The notes: a model not told the origin generated them from the letters alone. A stretch of 64,000 nt of DNA from Isoetes taiwanensis (GCA_021234155.1 JAJEKV010000040.1:13408719-13472718); one strand, 5' to 3'. Shown: positions 22,701-33,508, counted from the stretch's first letter. Numbers and translations: made by a program.

Positions 22701-25700
22701 TACAAGAGATTTGTCTTGTAACACAAGGGCGCAAGTTTGAACCTTGCTATCCTTTTTGTGTGACAACCACATATGTACAATACCCATATAGTCCTCACAA
22801 AGCTTGTGGTACCTGCGTTGGTAAGACGCCTATAAACCATGTCGAATTCATCTTCATGAAGAAGATGCCAAAGGTCCTTGACAACCCCACTTACTTACTC
22901 AAACTTGCTAGACGAGTATGTTGAAGGTCCTTGTCAGCCAATACCTATTTAGGTTCATAGTTTTTCAACCCTATCAGGCATTAGCGCAGAGTTTTTGCAG
23001 CATATTGTAGATAATTTTAGGGGTTGGCTTACATTTTTGTAGCTTGGCAACTGCTATAAAATCTTCTTAGTTTCTATTCTTTATATCTTGGCCTTTCTTT
23101 CATTCTCTAAGCACGTTTTTTATTAGCAGCCATGTACTTGCAGAAGAAGATAGGGGATGATCAAAGTGCCAAGAAACGTGCCTACCTTAATGACAAAGAG
23201 GTCAAGAAACTCTCTTGTAGTACTCGTCTTGATGAAGAAGATGTTACTGTCTCTAGTAGCTGGACATTCCAACTTTGACATCATTCTTTAGGTGGATTGT
23301 CATAGGTATGAACTAGAGTTGAAACAGATATTCAGACGTCTATATTATAATGGCTGAAGAATTATTTGAATTGTTTGTAATTTAGGCAGCACATTTATTG
23401 ATAATAATAAAGGTAGTACCTATCTTAGTTTCCTTGAAAATAAAACTCAATTCAATCCGGGGAAAAGTTTGCATTTACAATATCGTCATATGGAAATGGC
23501 CAAGGAGATGAGCGCCTACCGCCTGCGCCTTACCCCCTCCATCGACCCAACCCTGAGAATTTGCAAGGAAACACACACCCCCGATGGATGAGGCGTTGCT
23601 AGAGGCTGTTCTCCAGGGGCTGGGTTTCCCCCAAATTCCTTGGGATCATTACGATTCTGTGCTGATCATAGAAAATTTGATTAGACTAGCAGTAGAAACA
23701 AGGTCAAGAGTCGGTTTCTGTAGAATAAGTTTTAACTTCTATTATCTCTACATCTTGTGTTTTGACAGAGTGGGTTCCATAAGAGTTTCTACACACAATT
23801 CTCAGCCCTTTCTGGGAAACAGCTTCGGCAGCAACCTCTTCCTTATGAACTGTCCTGTGGATTTTGGAGTCGAACCTATTTATCACTGGGATTCTTTCTT
23901 TGACATGGAACCTGCTAGAACAATTCAAGAAATAGACACTGTGATCTGGAGGTTTTCGATTGCCAATTAAATCTTGTCATTCCTAGAGTTCAAGATTTCT
24001 TTGTTGTAGTGCTTAAATTGTTCCGAGTTTCCTGCCCCCTGCTGTTTGGTGTTCCGTTGTTTCTTGTTTTCTGTGCCTCTCTCCCTTCCCGATTTTACCC
24101 ATCCCTTTCAATGATAGATTCTGGGTAGGGCCTGCAGGCCCGGTCAGGTACCCCCTTCTGCCCCCCTTTTTGATTTGACCCTTCCGTGCTTTCTTCCCGA
24201 CTCCCTAGTTCCGGCTATGTCGTTCTCTAGAATCTTTTCCAGACCACTCCTTTTCAAAAACACACTAAGCCTCCGTCATCCAACTCGCGAGTTCCGTCCA
24301 AGCTCGACTAGAGCCAACCCAGCCATGTCTGCAAAGTATGAAGCTTCTTCTTCCCGAGTCAAGGCTCTGGCCTTCAAACCTGGTGAAGAAATCGATATCA
24401 GGTATATCGCCAAACTGAAGTATGACCAAGATAGTGATTGGAATCAGATCAAGGAGCTCGATGCCCATTTTAATCTCTTGAAAACCCAGCAAAAAGCAAC
24501 GGCCATTATCATGGATTTGATGCAAGATGGAGAAATCTTTCAAGCTTTTGAAGAACAGGGGAAAAATGAATCTGATTTCTTAGCAGGCAGGTCCGACGAC
24601 AAAAGATTTGCCTTCAACACCCTGGACAAAATTCAGCATCTGGACCTTCTGCTTACCTCGAAAATGACTATCAAGTTGGGCCACTCTTCCCAGAATTGCT
24701 GCAGTTTAAAAAACGGGGTCTTTCGATCTACCACGGATGAACTTAAGTTGAGAGCGAACAAATGCGACCAAAAACTCTGTTCCGGAGAAGGATGGAACAA
24801 AGTTTCTTTCAAAATGGTGGAAAGATGGGCTGAAACCTTTCCCTCTGTCGCCGGAAAATGGAACAAGGACTTTAAAAATCATACAGAGGCAGCCCTTCCA
24901 GATGCTGTGGTAACCCTTGAAGACACTAAAGCAAAATTTCGGATCAGTGAGATGCCGTTTACTAGCTCCATTGGATGCAAGTGCATAGATAAGAATGGTT
25001 ATTTTATTCCAGAGGAAGCTGTTAACTGTACCTGCCCAAATTGTACCGAATTCAAGAATGCAAATCTTAACGGAATCAAGTACAAAGAAAAAGTAAACAA
25101 AGTGCGGGTTGAGGTCCCGATTCTCGGTAAAGCAGACATGATAAAAAGTAACATCTCTTACCCTGAAATTGTTCAAAATTTTGTTTCTAAAGTTTCAGTA
25201 AATACTATAGAAAAAGATTACCAGGCATGTACTAATCTTACTGCAGAGAATCAGGTTCCAATTTTGGCAGATATCCCTGTTCTTCTTGACCTCTCTTCTA
25301 TCCGTGATCACTCAGCTTCTAATACTTTTTTGGACAGAGGACTCATTATTCATTTTCCTGACTCCTGCCCTGCTCCTAGTGAAGTCAAGTTTCATATCAC
25401 TAAAATTCATCACTGCAAAATTGCCTCCATTCTGAAATTGGACACCAAGACCTTTCAAGTCATTTGCCAAGATAGCATCTATGCCAACAATATGCTCAAA
25501 AAAAAAAAATCAAAACTTTTGGCAAGCATCTTGTCTACATTATGAAATGGTTCCCTGATTTCATCCCTGGCGACCACTCCAATATTTCCATTGTAACCTG
25601 GGCCAAATTCCCAAATCTTCCCCCCTCTCTATGGACCCCCAATCATCTCAGAGCTATTGGCAATCACCTCGGCCAGGTGCTTGACATTAGCATCCCTCAA

Positions 25701-28700
25701 ACCAATTTTCCATCTATCTGTCTTTCCAAGTCTATCTCATCTGATTGGTTTCCTTTTGTGAGTATCAAGTCTTCCCACCACAAGAATTTGGAAATTCAGA
25801 TCAACTTCAGCAATGTCCCCCATTCTGCCCCTAAACCAGAGGTAGATGAAGAGACTGCCAAAAAGAGCAATCTTGCCCATCCTGAGGTCAAACAAGTTTG
25901 GATCCAAAGGTCTAAACCGAGTCAGAGCACCTCCTCTAAGATGGGAAAGGAAAATGGCAGCAGAAGCACAAGCAAAACTCCAGCTGTCCTTCCTGTTGGC
26001 GCCCTCAATGGTCGATTCCCAATCAGGCTCCCTTCAACTCTTCTCAGGAACCCTTGGCTCTGGTAAAAAGCAGACCTAGTAGACCTATCATACCTGCTTT
26101 CTTGAACTTGCTTAACATCAAGTTACACTTCGATTCTAACCCCAAGACTCTAATCATGAGTATCTGTGAAAGGAACCAAGACCATTCCAGTCCTCTGACC
26201 TCTTTTAGCAGAACTGAGCAGCAGAACAAAGTTACCATCCAAGAGATCCCCTCCGAGCAAGACTGGAATCAAGTCATCAACAGAAAGAAGAAAAGATACC
26301 AATCCACAAGTACTGAAGTTAGGAAGACCCCTATTAGAAGAAGTCCCAGGGAGCATCTCTCTCCTTATAAATCTCCTTGAATCCATAATGAATAGCTATC
26401 TTAATATCATTACTTGGAATCTTCAAGGAATAAACGATTCCAGTAAAAGGGATAGACTTAAGGTTTGCCTATCCTCCCTTATCCCTGATTTTCTTCTCCT
26501 TCAGGAGCATAAACTTCATGATGCTGATTTCAGTTCTAAAATTGCTAGGACCCTCCCTCCTGGCATGGAGACTTGGGCCCTCTCGGCCAACATCAGTTTT
26601 GGTGGGATTGCAATCTGCTGGAAAAAGAGTCTTAATATTACTGATCAGTATATGGTTAATGATGACTCAGGCAGATGGCAGATTCTATGCTTCAAGTTTG
26701 ACAACCTCAGAATAGCCATCATCAACATTTATGCTTACAACAATCCTACTGAGAGAACGGATATTTGGAATAAGATCAAAAACAGTTTAAGTAATGTCGA
26801 GGTGGATGACATCATAATGGGAGGTGATTTCAATATGGTTACTCATAGCTTCATGAAAAATGGTAACTTTAGGCCCCTCTCCTCGGAGGAATCCAACTCT
26901 TGGTCTGATCTGATCTCTCTTAACAACCTCACCTTAGCCAGAACTTCCCCAAACGATTTCAGTTGGATCGATCACAGGATCAATCCAATTTGCTGTCTTC
27001 ATGACAGATTCTATTTAAGTGAGAATTTATGGAATTCCAGTAGCAGAGTCACGAATCTGAATGGCTACACGCTTGTTGACCACTTCCCTCAACTCCTCTC
27101 CATTCAAAGGGACAGTGGGGCAGCCACCAAAAGGAATTCCTACTTCAAATTGAATACTCAGTTGATTAACCATCCAGACTTTTTGGAGATGGTTGACTCT
27201 ATCGATAAGCCTTATGGTAGCTATGGCTGGATGTCTTGGTGGTGCAACACAGCTAAGTTAATCAAAGACAAGCTCAAAATTTGGGGGAAAGAAATCCATA
27301 TTGCCAAGATGTTACTTGGAAAGGTGTGGTGACATGGTTGACCTCAAATAGAAGCAAGAATTAATTTGGGACGGCTATATGTTAATTTTGTTTCATTTTG
27401 CCTAAATAGTTGTAGCAAATTAGGGGAGTATTCACAATTAAAAGCGTATATTGAGAATTACATTAAGACATTTTTATAGATTGCTCTGCATTAAACTTTG
27501 TTAATTTTAATATGGCTATGCCGTCAACCTATCCCTTTGTCGTTTGATTTTATAGATCTTGTATCAATGTCTTCTTTGGGTTGCTTGAAAGAATAGAATA
27601 GAATAGAATAGAATAGAATAGAATAGAATAGAATAGAATAGAATAGAATAGAATAGAATAGAATAGGAGCACAAACCCTAGGGTTGGAGGATGTGGATGT
27701 GGGATTTGTCCTAAATATCCTTATCCAATGGTGGAGATGTCATGCGAGCTCTGTTTTGAAGGCCCAAAGTAAGGATGGAGATTAAATATGGAGCTAAGAC
27801 AACAAATTTACGTTGTTTCCACTTTACTTTCTATATGCAGTGTCAGTAAAGTCGGAGTTGTCTTCCTCTAATTGCACAGTTCAAGAGTTCCCGCCTTGCA
27901 AGAGTTGAGTGCTGATGCATTTGTTCCTTTGATATGTGAGATCAATATTCTGAGTCCTTTTAGGAGGTAAGTTAGGATGTTCTGGCAAAAATTTGAAGGC
28001 ATAAGATAATTTGCAATGTGCTGCAAAAATATTTCTATACAGCTCTATACTCCTGTCAACCAAATTGGAAAAGCAAATGTTTTTTAAATTAGGCATACGT
28101 CTTCCAATGCCATACCGAATAGATAAGAACACAAAATGACGGTAATATATGTCTTAAGGCATAATGTGTTTCTCTTGCAGAAGAGAAATTATGTGATGCA
28201 AATTTTGTTTCTTCTACTTTAAATTCTGATATTATTCTGCTGAGGGGCCGTCTTTGCATGTACGTGAAATGCGCTCTAGCTTTGATTCTAATATTGTTCT
28301 ATTGAATGGCCTTCTTCACATGTAGACCCGTGTTTGATGGAAAAACTACAGCATATAAGGATAAGAACATGAAAGATGCAACATGTCTAAGAGAACTTGC
28401 TTTTCTGATATTGCCAAGGCGTATACATGACTCTAAGTCATCTTTATCTCTTTCATTGAGTTTCAATAAGCCTATGTTTGCTTTGAATTATCATTATAGA
28501 GCACTACCTTTTCTTCACTTGGCACTTTAAAATCATGACTCGGTTATTATAGATATTTATCAACTGTCGTTTCTACTCTAACAAGACCTATATTGCCTGG
28601 ATGTATCTTTGGGATTGTTGGCAGTTGGATCTTGCATATTCATGCTTGTTGCAAAGTTTTCCAAGTAGCACTACCATGTTGTGGGAGTCCTCGGTCTTTT

Positions 28701-29697
28701 ATCATTTTGTTGATCTTGTGTATAGTGTATTTCTCCCTTGCTTTATTAGGGCAGTCAATTGTGCATCAACACTTTGTTTTTTTCTCTCCTTAGCCCACAA
28801 TCCTTGATGTCTTATAAGATCAGTAAGAAATATGCATTGAAATTTGGTGTTGTTCTAGCTTAATCCCTTCACAACTTTAAATTTAAAAAAGCTACCATCT
28901 CAAGGTGTCAACCAGTTTTTCAGATATGCATGCATTTCAGTTTATCAACATTTAATTTTAAAGTTGGAGGTTGGAAATCCTTGTATATAATCTAAAGTTG
29001 TGCTAGCAGTTATAGTTGTATATTGCATTAGTAAGCAAATAGAAGTATTTACCTTATAGACATGTTCTAGAAGCATTTTGGCTCGAGTTTCTGCCAAAAA
29101 AGGTAGTTGTAATATCTTGTTTGCCTTCTCTATCTGAGAAAGTAATCAATGTATTATTCATCAAATTAGACCATAACCGTTAAAGAGAAGCAAACAATTG
29201 TACTTGTTCACGCCTGCGTGCCGCTCTATTTTCAGCATCAATCACATCCATTTTGCGCCTCTCATTCTGTAAATAAAATATCGAATATATATTTTGTAAT
29301 ACAAATTGACTAGTTCCGATTTGATTTATATGCTTGTGGACCTAAAAGATCTCAAGAAATATTTTAGCTTCAAATATTACCTCTTCTTTTTCTAGCTCCA
29401 ACCTTCTATCAAGCAATCTTTTCTCCCGCAATGCCTTTATTGTATTTGGCCATCTATTTTCTCGTTCCTTAGACAATTTTCTTAATTCTTCTCTCTACGA
29501 AAGCCATAGGCGACAATTCGTATTAAATAGTCTCCAATAATGCAAAAATTAAAAGCAAATCTGAAATTATCAGATATCGAAATACATACGGCATGCAAGA
29601 ACTTTGCGTATTTAGTATCTGCGGGTTTGCCTCTAATCCTTTCTATATCATCTTTACTGATTTCGGAATAATTGGGATCTAGCTTTTGTCTCAACAT
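8811..29697 (-). CDS. CFAP210: CFAP210 (CCDC173)-like ciliary microtubule inner protein, ten exons
   Basis: Exons (minus strand): 29697-29590, 29494-29381, 29266-29204, 29133-29053, 15256-15080, 14856-14680, 10048-9884, 9807-9661, 9181-9017, 8930-8811. Each is a whole number of codons (36, 38, 21, 27, 59, 59, 55, 49, 55, 39 plus stop), so all introns are phase 0 and the product is 438 residues. All acceptors are AG. Donors are GT except after exons 6 and 7, which read GAG|GCAAGC and AAG|GCAAGC. The start ATG has an in-frame TAA 6 bases upstream. The protein is a charged Lys/Glu coiled coil of trichohyalin-plectin-homology type. RWPNTIKALREKRL, ISKDDIERIR and ERDEQVRYK match, in the same order, segments I recall from animal CFAP210 (NWPNTI, EEWERI, ERDAQIEF). 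CFAP210 lines the inside of ciliary doublet microtubules, which implies expression in sperm-forming cells. No disruption is seen. MNS1, CFAP45 and CFAP53 are the alternative family members. Confidence 0.85.
9461..9600 (-). repeat. Retroposon 3' end with ACTCT microsatellite tail
   Basis: On the minus strand, TCTCCATGGACATTAAA is followed by a T-run and then (ACTCT)n (9485-9461). The same GTCTCC-x-TGGAC-x-x-TAAAA end appears in the GC-rich LINE at 54.7-58.96 kb and its truncated copy at 15.8-16.2 kb, so this is probably a 5'-truncated relative. It lies in intron 8 of the CFAP210-like gene. Confidence 0.5.
10439..11215 (+). repeat. Long polypurine tract / degenerate minisatellite in intron 6
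   Basis: Nearly all bases are A or G on the plus strand over about 780 bp, broken by a GATA array and a short unique stretch at 10767-10800. A loose unit resembling GGCATGGGAAAAGGGA recurs at least five times. The long frames here (10362-11260 on both strands) are composition artefacts. In the CFAP210-like pre-mRNA this becomes a long pyrimidine tract. Such tracts can form triplex DNA. Confidence 0.85.
10714..10766 (+). repeat. (GATA)n microsatellite
   Basis: About thirteen GATA units with one TATA interruption, inside the purine tract. Confidence 0.95.
11216..13080. other. Intron 6 sequence without recognised gene
   Basis: AT-rich sequence with only short unrelated frames. A purine run followed by TGTAACG at 12151-12165 could be the edge of an old LTR, but no second end was found. 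Confidence 0.5.
13089..13122 (+). repeat. GGACGATAAAA motif with ATTCT microsatellite tail
   Basis: GTGGACGATAAAAA is followed directly by (ATTCT)n. The motif is the same as the 3' end of the GC-rich LINE family, but with a different tail unit. The sequence upstream is too diverged to place. Confidence 0.5.
13123..14640. other. Intron 6, no gene seen
   Basis: AT-rich. A further CTATT microsatellite lies at 13523-13543 after CACTAAAAAAA. The 122-codon plus-strand frame at 13407-13775 has no recognisable features. Confidence 0.5.
15734..15767 (+). repeat. TGGACGTTAAAA motif with TCTAT microsatellite tail
   Basis: CATGGACGTTAAAAAA is followed directly by (TCTAT)n, the third copy of this arrangement in the gene's introns. 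It lies in intron 4. Confidence 0.5.
15829..16155 (-). mobile_element. 5'-truncated 3' end of the CCTT-tailed LINE family
   Basis: The reverse complement aligns along about 320 bp with 58660-58963, the 3' end of the GC-rich LINE. Shared segments include TTTTTAATCCGGGTAG, a GGGTCCC block, GGACGATAAAA and the final (CCTT)n, seen here as (AAGG)n at 15829-15853. Its GC content is above its surroundings. It holds no complete ORF. This is a typical short LINE insertion in intron 4. Confidence 0.85.
16156..16734. other. Intron 4, no gene seen
   Basis: AT-rich, with several TGTACTT/GTACCGTAC-like short repeats at 16270-16420. Nothing coding was recognised. Confidence 0.5.
17345..19035 (-). mobile_element. 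5'-truncated LINE inserted into the older LINE
   Basis: The minus-strand tail is a poly(A) run (T-run on plus at 17350-17366) preceded by AATAAAC. The body encodes the C-terminal zf-RVT region at 18191-18586 (KLFVLWWQVIHRCLRINAF, then CLLC...TLEHC), closely similar to the LINE end at 53.5-54.3 kb. Endonuclease sequence of the host LINE stops just before 17345 and resumes at about 19040, which marks the insertion. No target duplication was found. It is disrupted in several places. Confidence 0.75.
20645..20678 (+). repeat. (AAATT)n microsatellite
   Basis: About seven AAATT units inside the decayed LINE. Confidence 0.9.
22680..22755 (+). repeat. tRNA-derived SINE-like head (pol III A and B box)
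   Basis: An A-box-like TAACACAGTGTACAAGAG, the segment TCTTGTAACACAAGG, and a B-box-like GCAAGTTTGAACCTTGC follow one another at tRNA spacing. The anticodon arm does not fold properly, so this is a tRNA-like SINE head and not a tRNA gene. The 3' end of the SINE could not be placed; sequence up to about 22860 may belong to it. Confidence 0.5.
22860..23489. other. Intron 4, no gene seen
   Basis: AT-rich sequence without recognised coding content, ending where the composition becomes GC-richer at the LINE 5' end. Confidence 0.4.
24175..26380 (+). pseudogene. LINE ORF1 with cysteine-rich segment and DUF4283-like region
   Basis: The frame opens at 24175 (a second Met at 24217 starts MSFSRIFSRPLLFKN) and runs to 25545. 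A run of A's at 25499-25510 shifts the frame, and the protein continues as FGKHLVYIMKWFPDFIPG. A second shift lies near 26040. ORF1 ends at 26380, 7 bases before ORF2. Around residues 258-294 it has CKC-x17-CTCPNC, resembling the cysteine arrangement of SAND/ULTRAPETALA-like zinc modules. The following part (VTWAKFPNLPPSLWTPNHLRAIG pattern, 25600-25660) is DUF4283-like, and the tail is basic. Probable role: binding of the element's RNA. Confidence 0.75.
26388..27332 (+). pseudogene. LINE ORF2, endonuclease domain only
   Basis: 314 codons. Endonuclease motifs are in order: IITWNLQGIND (metal-binding Asn), LLQEHKLHD (catalytic Glu), AIINIYAYNN, MGGDFNMV (Asp/Asn pair), FSWIDHR and TLVDHFP (final His, normally SDHxP). 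The frame ends at 27332 just after the endonuclease, and no reverse transcriptase follows. The endonuclease itself looks undamaged, so the loss of the rest may be fairly recent. Confidence 0.9.
27591..27666 (+). repeat. (GAATA)n microsatellite
   Basis: Fifteen perfect GAATA units. On the minus strand it reads (TATTC)n, the same unit as several retroposon tails in the window, but no GGACxxTAAAA motif is adjacent. Confidence 0.97.
27667..29052. other. Intron 4, proximal part, no gene seen
   Basis: Only short frames. An 83-codon minus-strand frame at 27881-28132 has no known motif. Confidence 0.5.
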
Positions 29698-30532
29698 TAT
29701 TTAATCACATAAATATGTATTTTTCAAAAATAAAGTAGCTCTCTCCAATGCACACCTGCATGCACACTATGGAATTTGATCAGTCAAATAAAATGAACAT
29801 CCCTCATATACCAATAGAAGTTGTGTGCATTCATGTCATTATCACTCAAGGAAGGCACTTTAGACTAGTACACACAATTTTGAAGCATTGCTTTACGAAC
29901 TTGCTTACAATAAACTATTGAATTTTGAATGTTTTATAGGCCATAAACTTTGCAACATGTCTAACAGATAGTATAATAAGCAACAGATAGTATAATAAGC
30001 AAGAGATAGTATGTTTCAACTTCTTGCATACAAGCTACTGTACCAGAACCTGTTTATTTTTATTTTTTGTTTACAAACTACTACAATTCAATAAACAAGA
30101 GAATGTGGTTTTAAATAATTGCTACATATTACTTCAATTCTTTTGCTTCTCAAATTGGTCCGGTAGCATTTACTTAAATAGGCAACTATTGTAGAGAGAA
30201 TTGTATGGTAAATAGCATGAAATGATCTTCTTAGATTATAAGAATATGAGAATATGCCAACGTCCAGGAGCAAGTACAGAGCCAGGATAGATTTATTAAG
30301 GAATTCAGTTTGGTGCCTCTGCAATTTGAAGAATGATGACAAACTGAGTAATGTAATGCAGGATGAATTGTGAGCCAGGTATAATTAACTAGGCTTCTCC
30401 ACCTTCTAGCTAGAGGAGGCATCTTTCATAACATATTAGAAGAGTACCACACACGTTAAAGGTAAACCGACAAATTCAAAGTCTCATGCACTTAATAGCC
30501 ATGTTAGTAACTGACGCAAATCACCACTCCCC
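29698..30532. other. Upstream region of the CFAP210-like gene
   Basis: AT-rich; should contain the minus-strand promoter and 5' UTR. No clear TATA box or other element could be singled out. Confidence 0.4.
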
Positions 30533-30739
30533 CCAGATTTAAGGAGTCGGCCACTAATTAGCTTTATTACCCAAATACCAGAAAATGACGACTATAATTT
30601 TGTCACAAAGAAAGACAGCTGAAGAACACAGCATCTCCTTTCCAGATTGAAGGAGTTGGCGGCTAATTAGCTTAGCTACCCAATCACCAAAAATAACTAC
30701 TAGAATTATATTGTCACAAAGGAAGACAGCTGATAAGAA
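30533..30739. repeat. Tandem duplication, about 95 bp units
   Basis: Unit 1 (30533-30626) and unit 2 (30642-30739) both run from CCAGATT-x-AAGGAGT to GTCACAAAG-x-AAGACAGCTGA. They are diverged by roughly a fifth. Confidence 0.85.
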
Positions 30740-31117
30740 TGCACATTACCCTTAGCACTGGATGTTAACATGAACGAACTTATTACTATGACAGTACGAT
30801 ATCGTGTGTAGCATCTTATCACTTCTGCAAATGTTGGATAGAACAACATATATGGTCTAGAATTTTTGTGTCTAACTGGACTGCACGTTCTGAACATCTT
30901 CCACAGTCCAAAGAACAATGGCCAAAGCAAAAGCCAGCAAGGACATCCAGGATTTATAGCCTAATCAAATGGTATCATATAAAGAATGGAGTCCACCTCA
31001 TCAAATTATTGTGCATAGCAAAGAAGAATATCAATGAAACAATTATAATTTTCCAATATTTGTAAGATGGCGTGTTTTTGTTGGCTCACCAAGACAAAAA
31101 AAAATCATATCCATCAC

Positions 31118-31958
31118 CTAAAGGTCACCACGATTGCAAGAAGAAATGGTTGTCCCATTCAGTCTAAAGCCATCATCTCTAATGTCTTTTTGCCATCCCA
31201 TAGTGAGCACCCGTTCGTAGATAGTGTTAAGCAAATTCTTCTGCATCTTATCAAAATCCAAACCCTCCTTTTGCGTTGGTTGAAAAGTTTTGAGCTTCCT
31301 TGAGCTGCCCGTGCTGGGTAGTGAGAAATGATGGCAGTCTAAGAAAATGCATTGACAGTGCAAATGCTTCCTGTATCTTTCCTTTCCTCGTGCAAGCCAT
31401 GACCATGGAGTAGTGAAAGCATATCGTGGAGGCATCTGGTGGAAGAAATTCAGCCATCTGCAACATTGCCCTGCTGAATGTATCAAAACATCAATGTAGT
31501 CCAAGCAACGACATCCCTGTATGGTATTTGCACACGAAATGATAACAGTCCAAGAAACAGAATTACGCTAAGGCGTTTGTAAAAGTTTGCAGGTCCCTTG
31601 AACCGTCCTTGCTTGGCATTGTGACCATTGTGGTCCGAGATAACACATTTTTATGAGGCATCTGTTCAAAGAACTCTTAGGCATTCTCCATCCAGCCCTG
31701 CTGCGCACACCTGAAACCATAGCCGTCCACGATATCACATCCCGTACAGGCATCTAATAAAAAAGTTATCTGATAGCCATTTGGCCAAACACAGGCATTC
31801 TTCAAACTACGACACTTGGCACACATATTAAGAAGCGCATTCCGGACTGCTAAGGCTCCTGAAAGTTCGAAGCTTAACAAACTTATGTAACCATATCTAA
31901 AAACCCACCAAGCTGCGGCCCTCTTAAGGTGTTGGCAATCAACAAACGCACATTGCAT
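31118..31958 (-). pseudogene. Pentatricopeptide repeat (PPR) gene fragment, decayed
   Basis: PLS-class PPR signatures appear in three frames: ALAVRNALLNMCAKCRSLKNA, MPVRDVISWTAMVSG and EFFEQMPHKNVLSRTTMV. These match the repeated pattern of plant organelle RNA-processing PPR proteins (NALL-MYAKCGSL, MP-RDV-SWTAM). Stops and shifts separate the pieces, and no start or C-terminal E/DYW domain is visible. It lies upstream of the CFAP210-like gene on the same strand. Confidence 0.8.
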
Positions 31959-33508
31959 TCTAAGAGATTAAAATTCCAGCCTTAATCCTGGTGGAGTTGC
32001 TACTTTCAAGCTTCGTCTCCTTTAGAAAGGGGTATAACTATGTGCTCCCTGTGACCCTGTGATAGCACCTATGACAACACCTGCAGGAAAGGCCAATGTA
32101 CTTCATAAATGGGTCTGGTCTGCATAGAGAATAGGCATGGTTACAATTTTGTGGAATTGCATTTTACATACACTTTTTAAACATGTACTGTAACCTAGAT
32201 AGGTCACTATGACATCATGTGAAAGCAGGTTACGTTACGTGGGCCATCATGTGAAAGCATCTAGCTTGCAAGGCATAGCTGAACAACAAATTCATTCCAC
32301 TTCAAATGGCATTATCTTCACTATAGTGATTCTGGACCACAGCAAAGAATGATCTCATAAACCTGGTCAGCCTTGAGATTAATAATTTCTTTGTGCAATA
32401 TGACCAATCTCATTAATCTAATATCTATTTTGGTCCGATATTGTCCATCAGATAAAGAAGCAATACATTTTAGGTTAGAATAAAGATATGAGTCTACAGG
32501 CACCATATTGTTGCTTCTTTCATTCACACGGAAATGTTATGGGGGGATTATAAAGGTCATACTGACACCTCAAACCAAGATTAATCTTATACTGGTTAAG
32601 GTGCACTTTGGATAGCTTGCATTATTTCTGTCAATGAAATAGTGGTTGCTTATGATTCGTATTTTGCTTATCGTAGTGGCCCTCAATATCTCACGCTGGT
32701 CATCCTGGAAGCAAAAGAAGGATTGTGACTGCATACGATACTCTGGTAAAAAAAAAGCCACCTCACTGCTTGTTACGGTAGTGCTTCGGTTCATGAATTA
32801 TTGCAGATTGTGTCACACCTTGATTTAGATAGCTCCACAGAACTAGCTCTGGCAAAGTCAAGATTTTTGGACTTAGTAAAAGTTGGAGAGAACTATGCCA
32901 AGCAGAACAAAGGGAGACATGTTGACCTTATGCTAGGGAATGTCTAGAAGTCCTCTTGTTAACCGTGCTTAAAATTTAATACGATAGGGTTCTAAAGAAT
33001 ACAAAGTGACCGATGTTGAGATAAAGCTAAGGCAGGGTTTACAACAAGCAAAGAAGGCCAATGTATTTCTTCTGGGATCCTAGTTAGAGTATATAGATAT
33101 AAGGAAGTTAGAAAACACAATTTTATCGCTTCTTCCACAAAGGGAAGACTAAGGGGGGTTATGAAGGACACTAACTATTAACCTCCTTAAAATGCAATGT
33201 ATATATCTAATGTTTTTCAAGGAAAGAAATGTTTGTGCAACACCAAGGATATTGAAGGGTGTTCTTATGAAAAATAGCATCCTCACCGCTAATGTGGAAG
33301 ACTCCATATGATCTAAAGGCTAAAGAAAAACGATAAAATGAAACAGGATAAACATGGTTAGATTAAAGAATAGATCTTATATGCAAAGCAGCTGCTACTC
33401 CTTATAAGCAGAGTGCTCTATATGACGCTACTTTATTACAAATAGTTGGTAAGATCCCTGATCCCTGCTATAGCTTATAACCACTTGTCCTGCCATCTTC
33501 TTTACACT
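31959..33508. other. No gene recognised; one coding-like patch
   Basis: At 32810-32950 on the plus strand one frame reads STELALAKSRFLDLVKVGEN and continues about 20 more residues. It looks protein-like but I do not recognise it. The rest is AT-rich without signal. Confidence 0.3.

Larger units (their letters stand above)
23490..27332 (+). mobile_element. LINE with ORF1 and endonuclease, lacking its 3' half
   Basis: Plus-strand LINE (antisense to the host gene) with a 5' region, ORF1 (24175-26380) and the start of ORF2 (26388-27332). Sequence homologous to the reverse transcriptase and zf-RVT region is absent: after 27332 the sequence changes to unrelated AT-rich DNA. LINEs normally lose their 5' end, so a 3' loss suggests a later deletion or rearrangement. 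The 5' border (about 23490) is set by a rise in GC. A short frame at 23584-23970 lies in the probable 5' leader. Confidence 0.8.

Noticed and set aside
22680-22755. A tRNA gene
   Set aside because: The anticodon arm cannot form a 5-bp stem with a 7-base loop, so only a SINE-like head is claimed.
27591-27666. GAATA array as a retroposon tail
   Set aside because: No GGAC-x-x-TAAAA motif or related body lies on the expected side.
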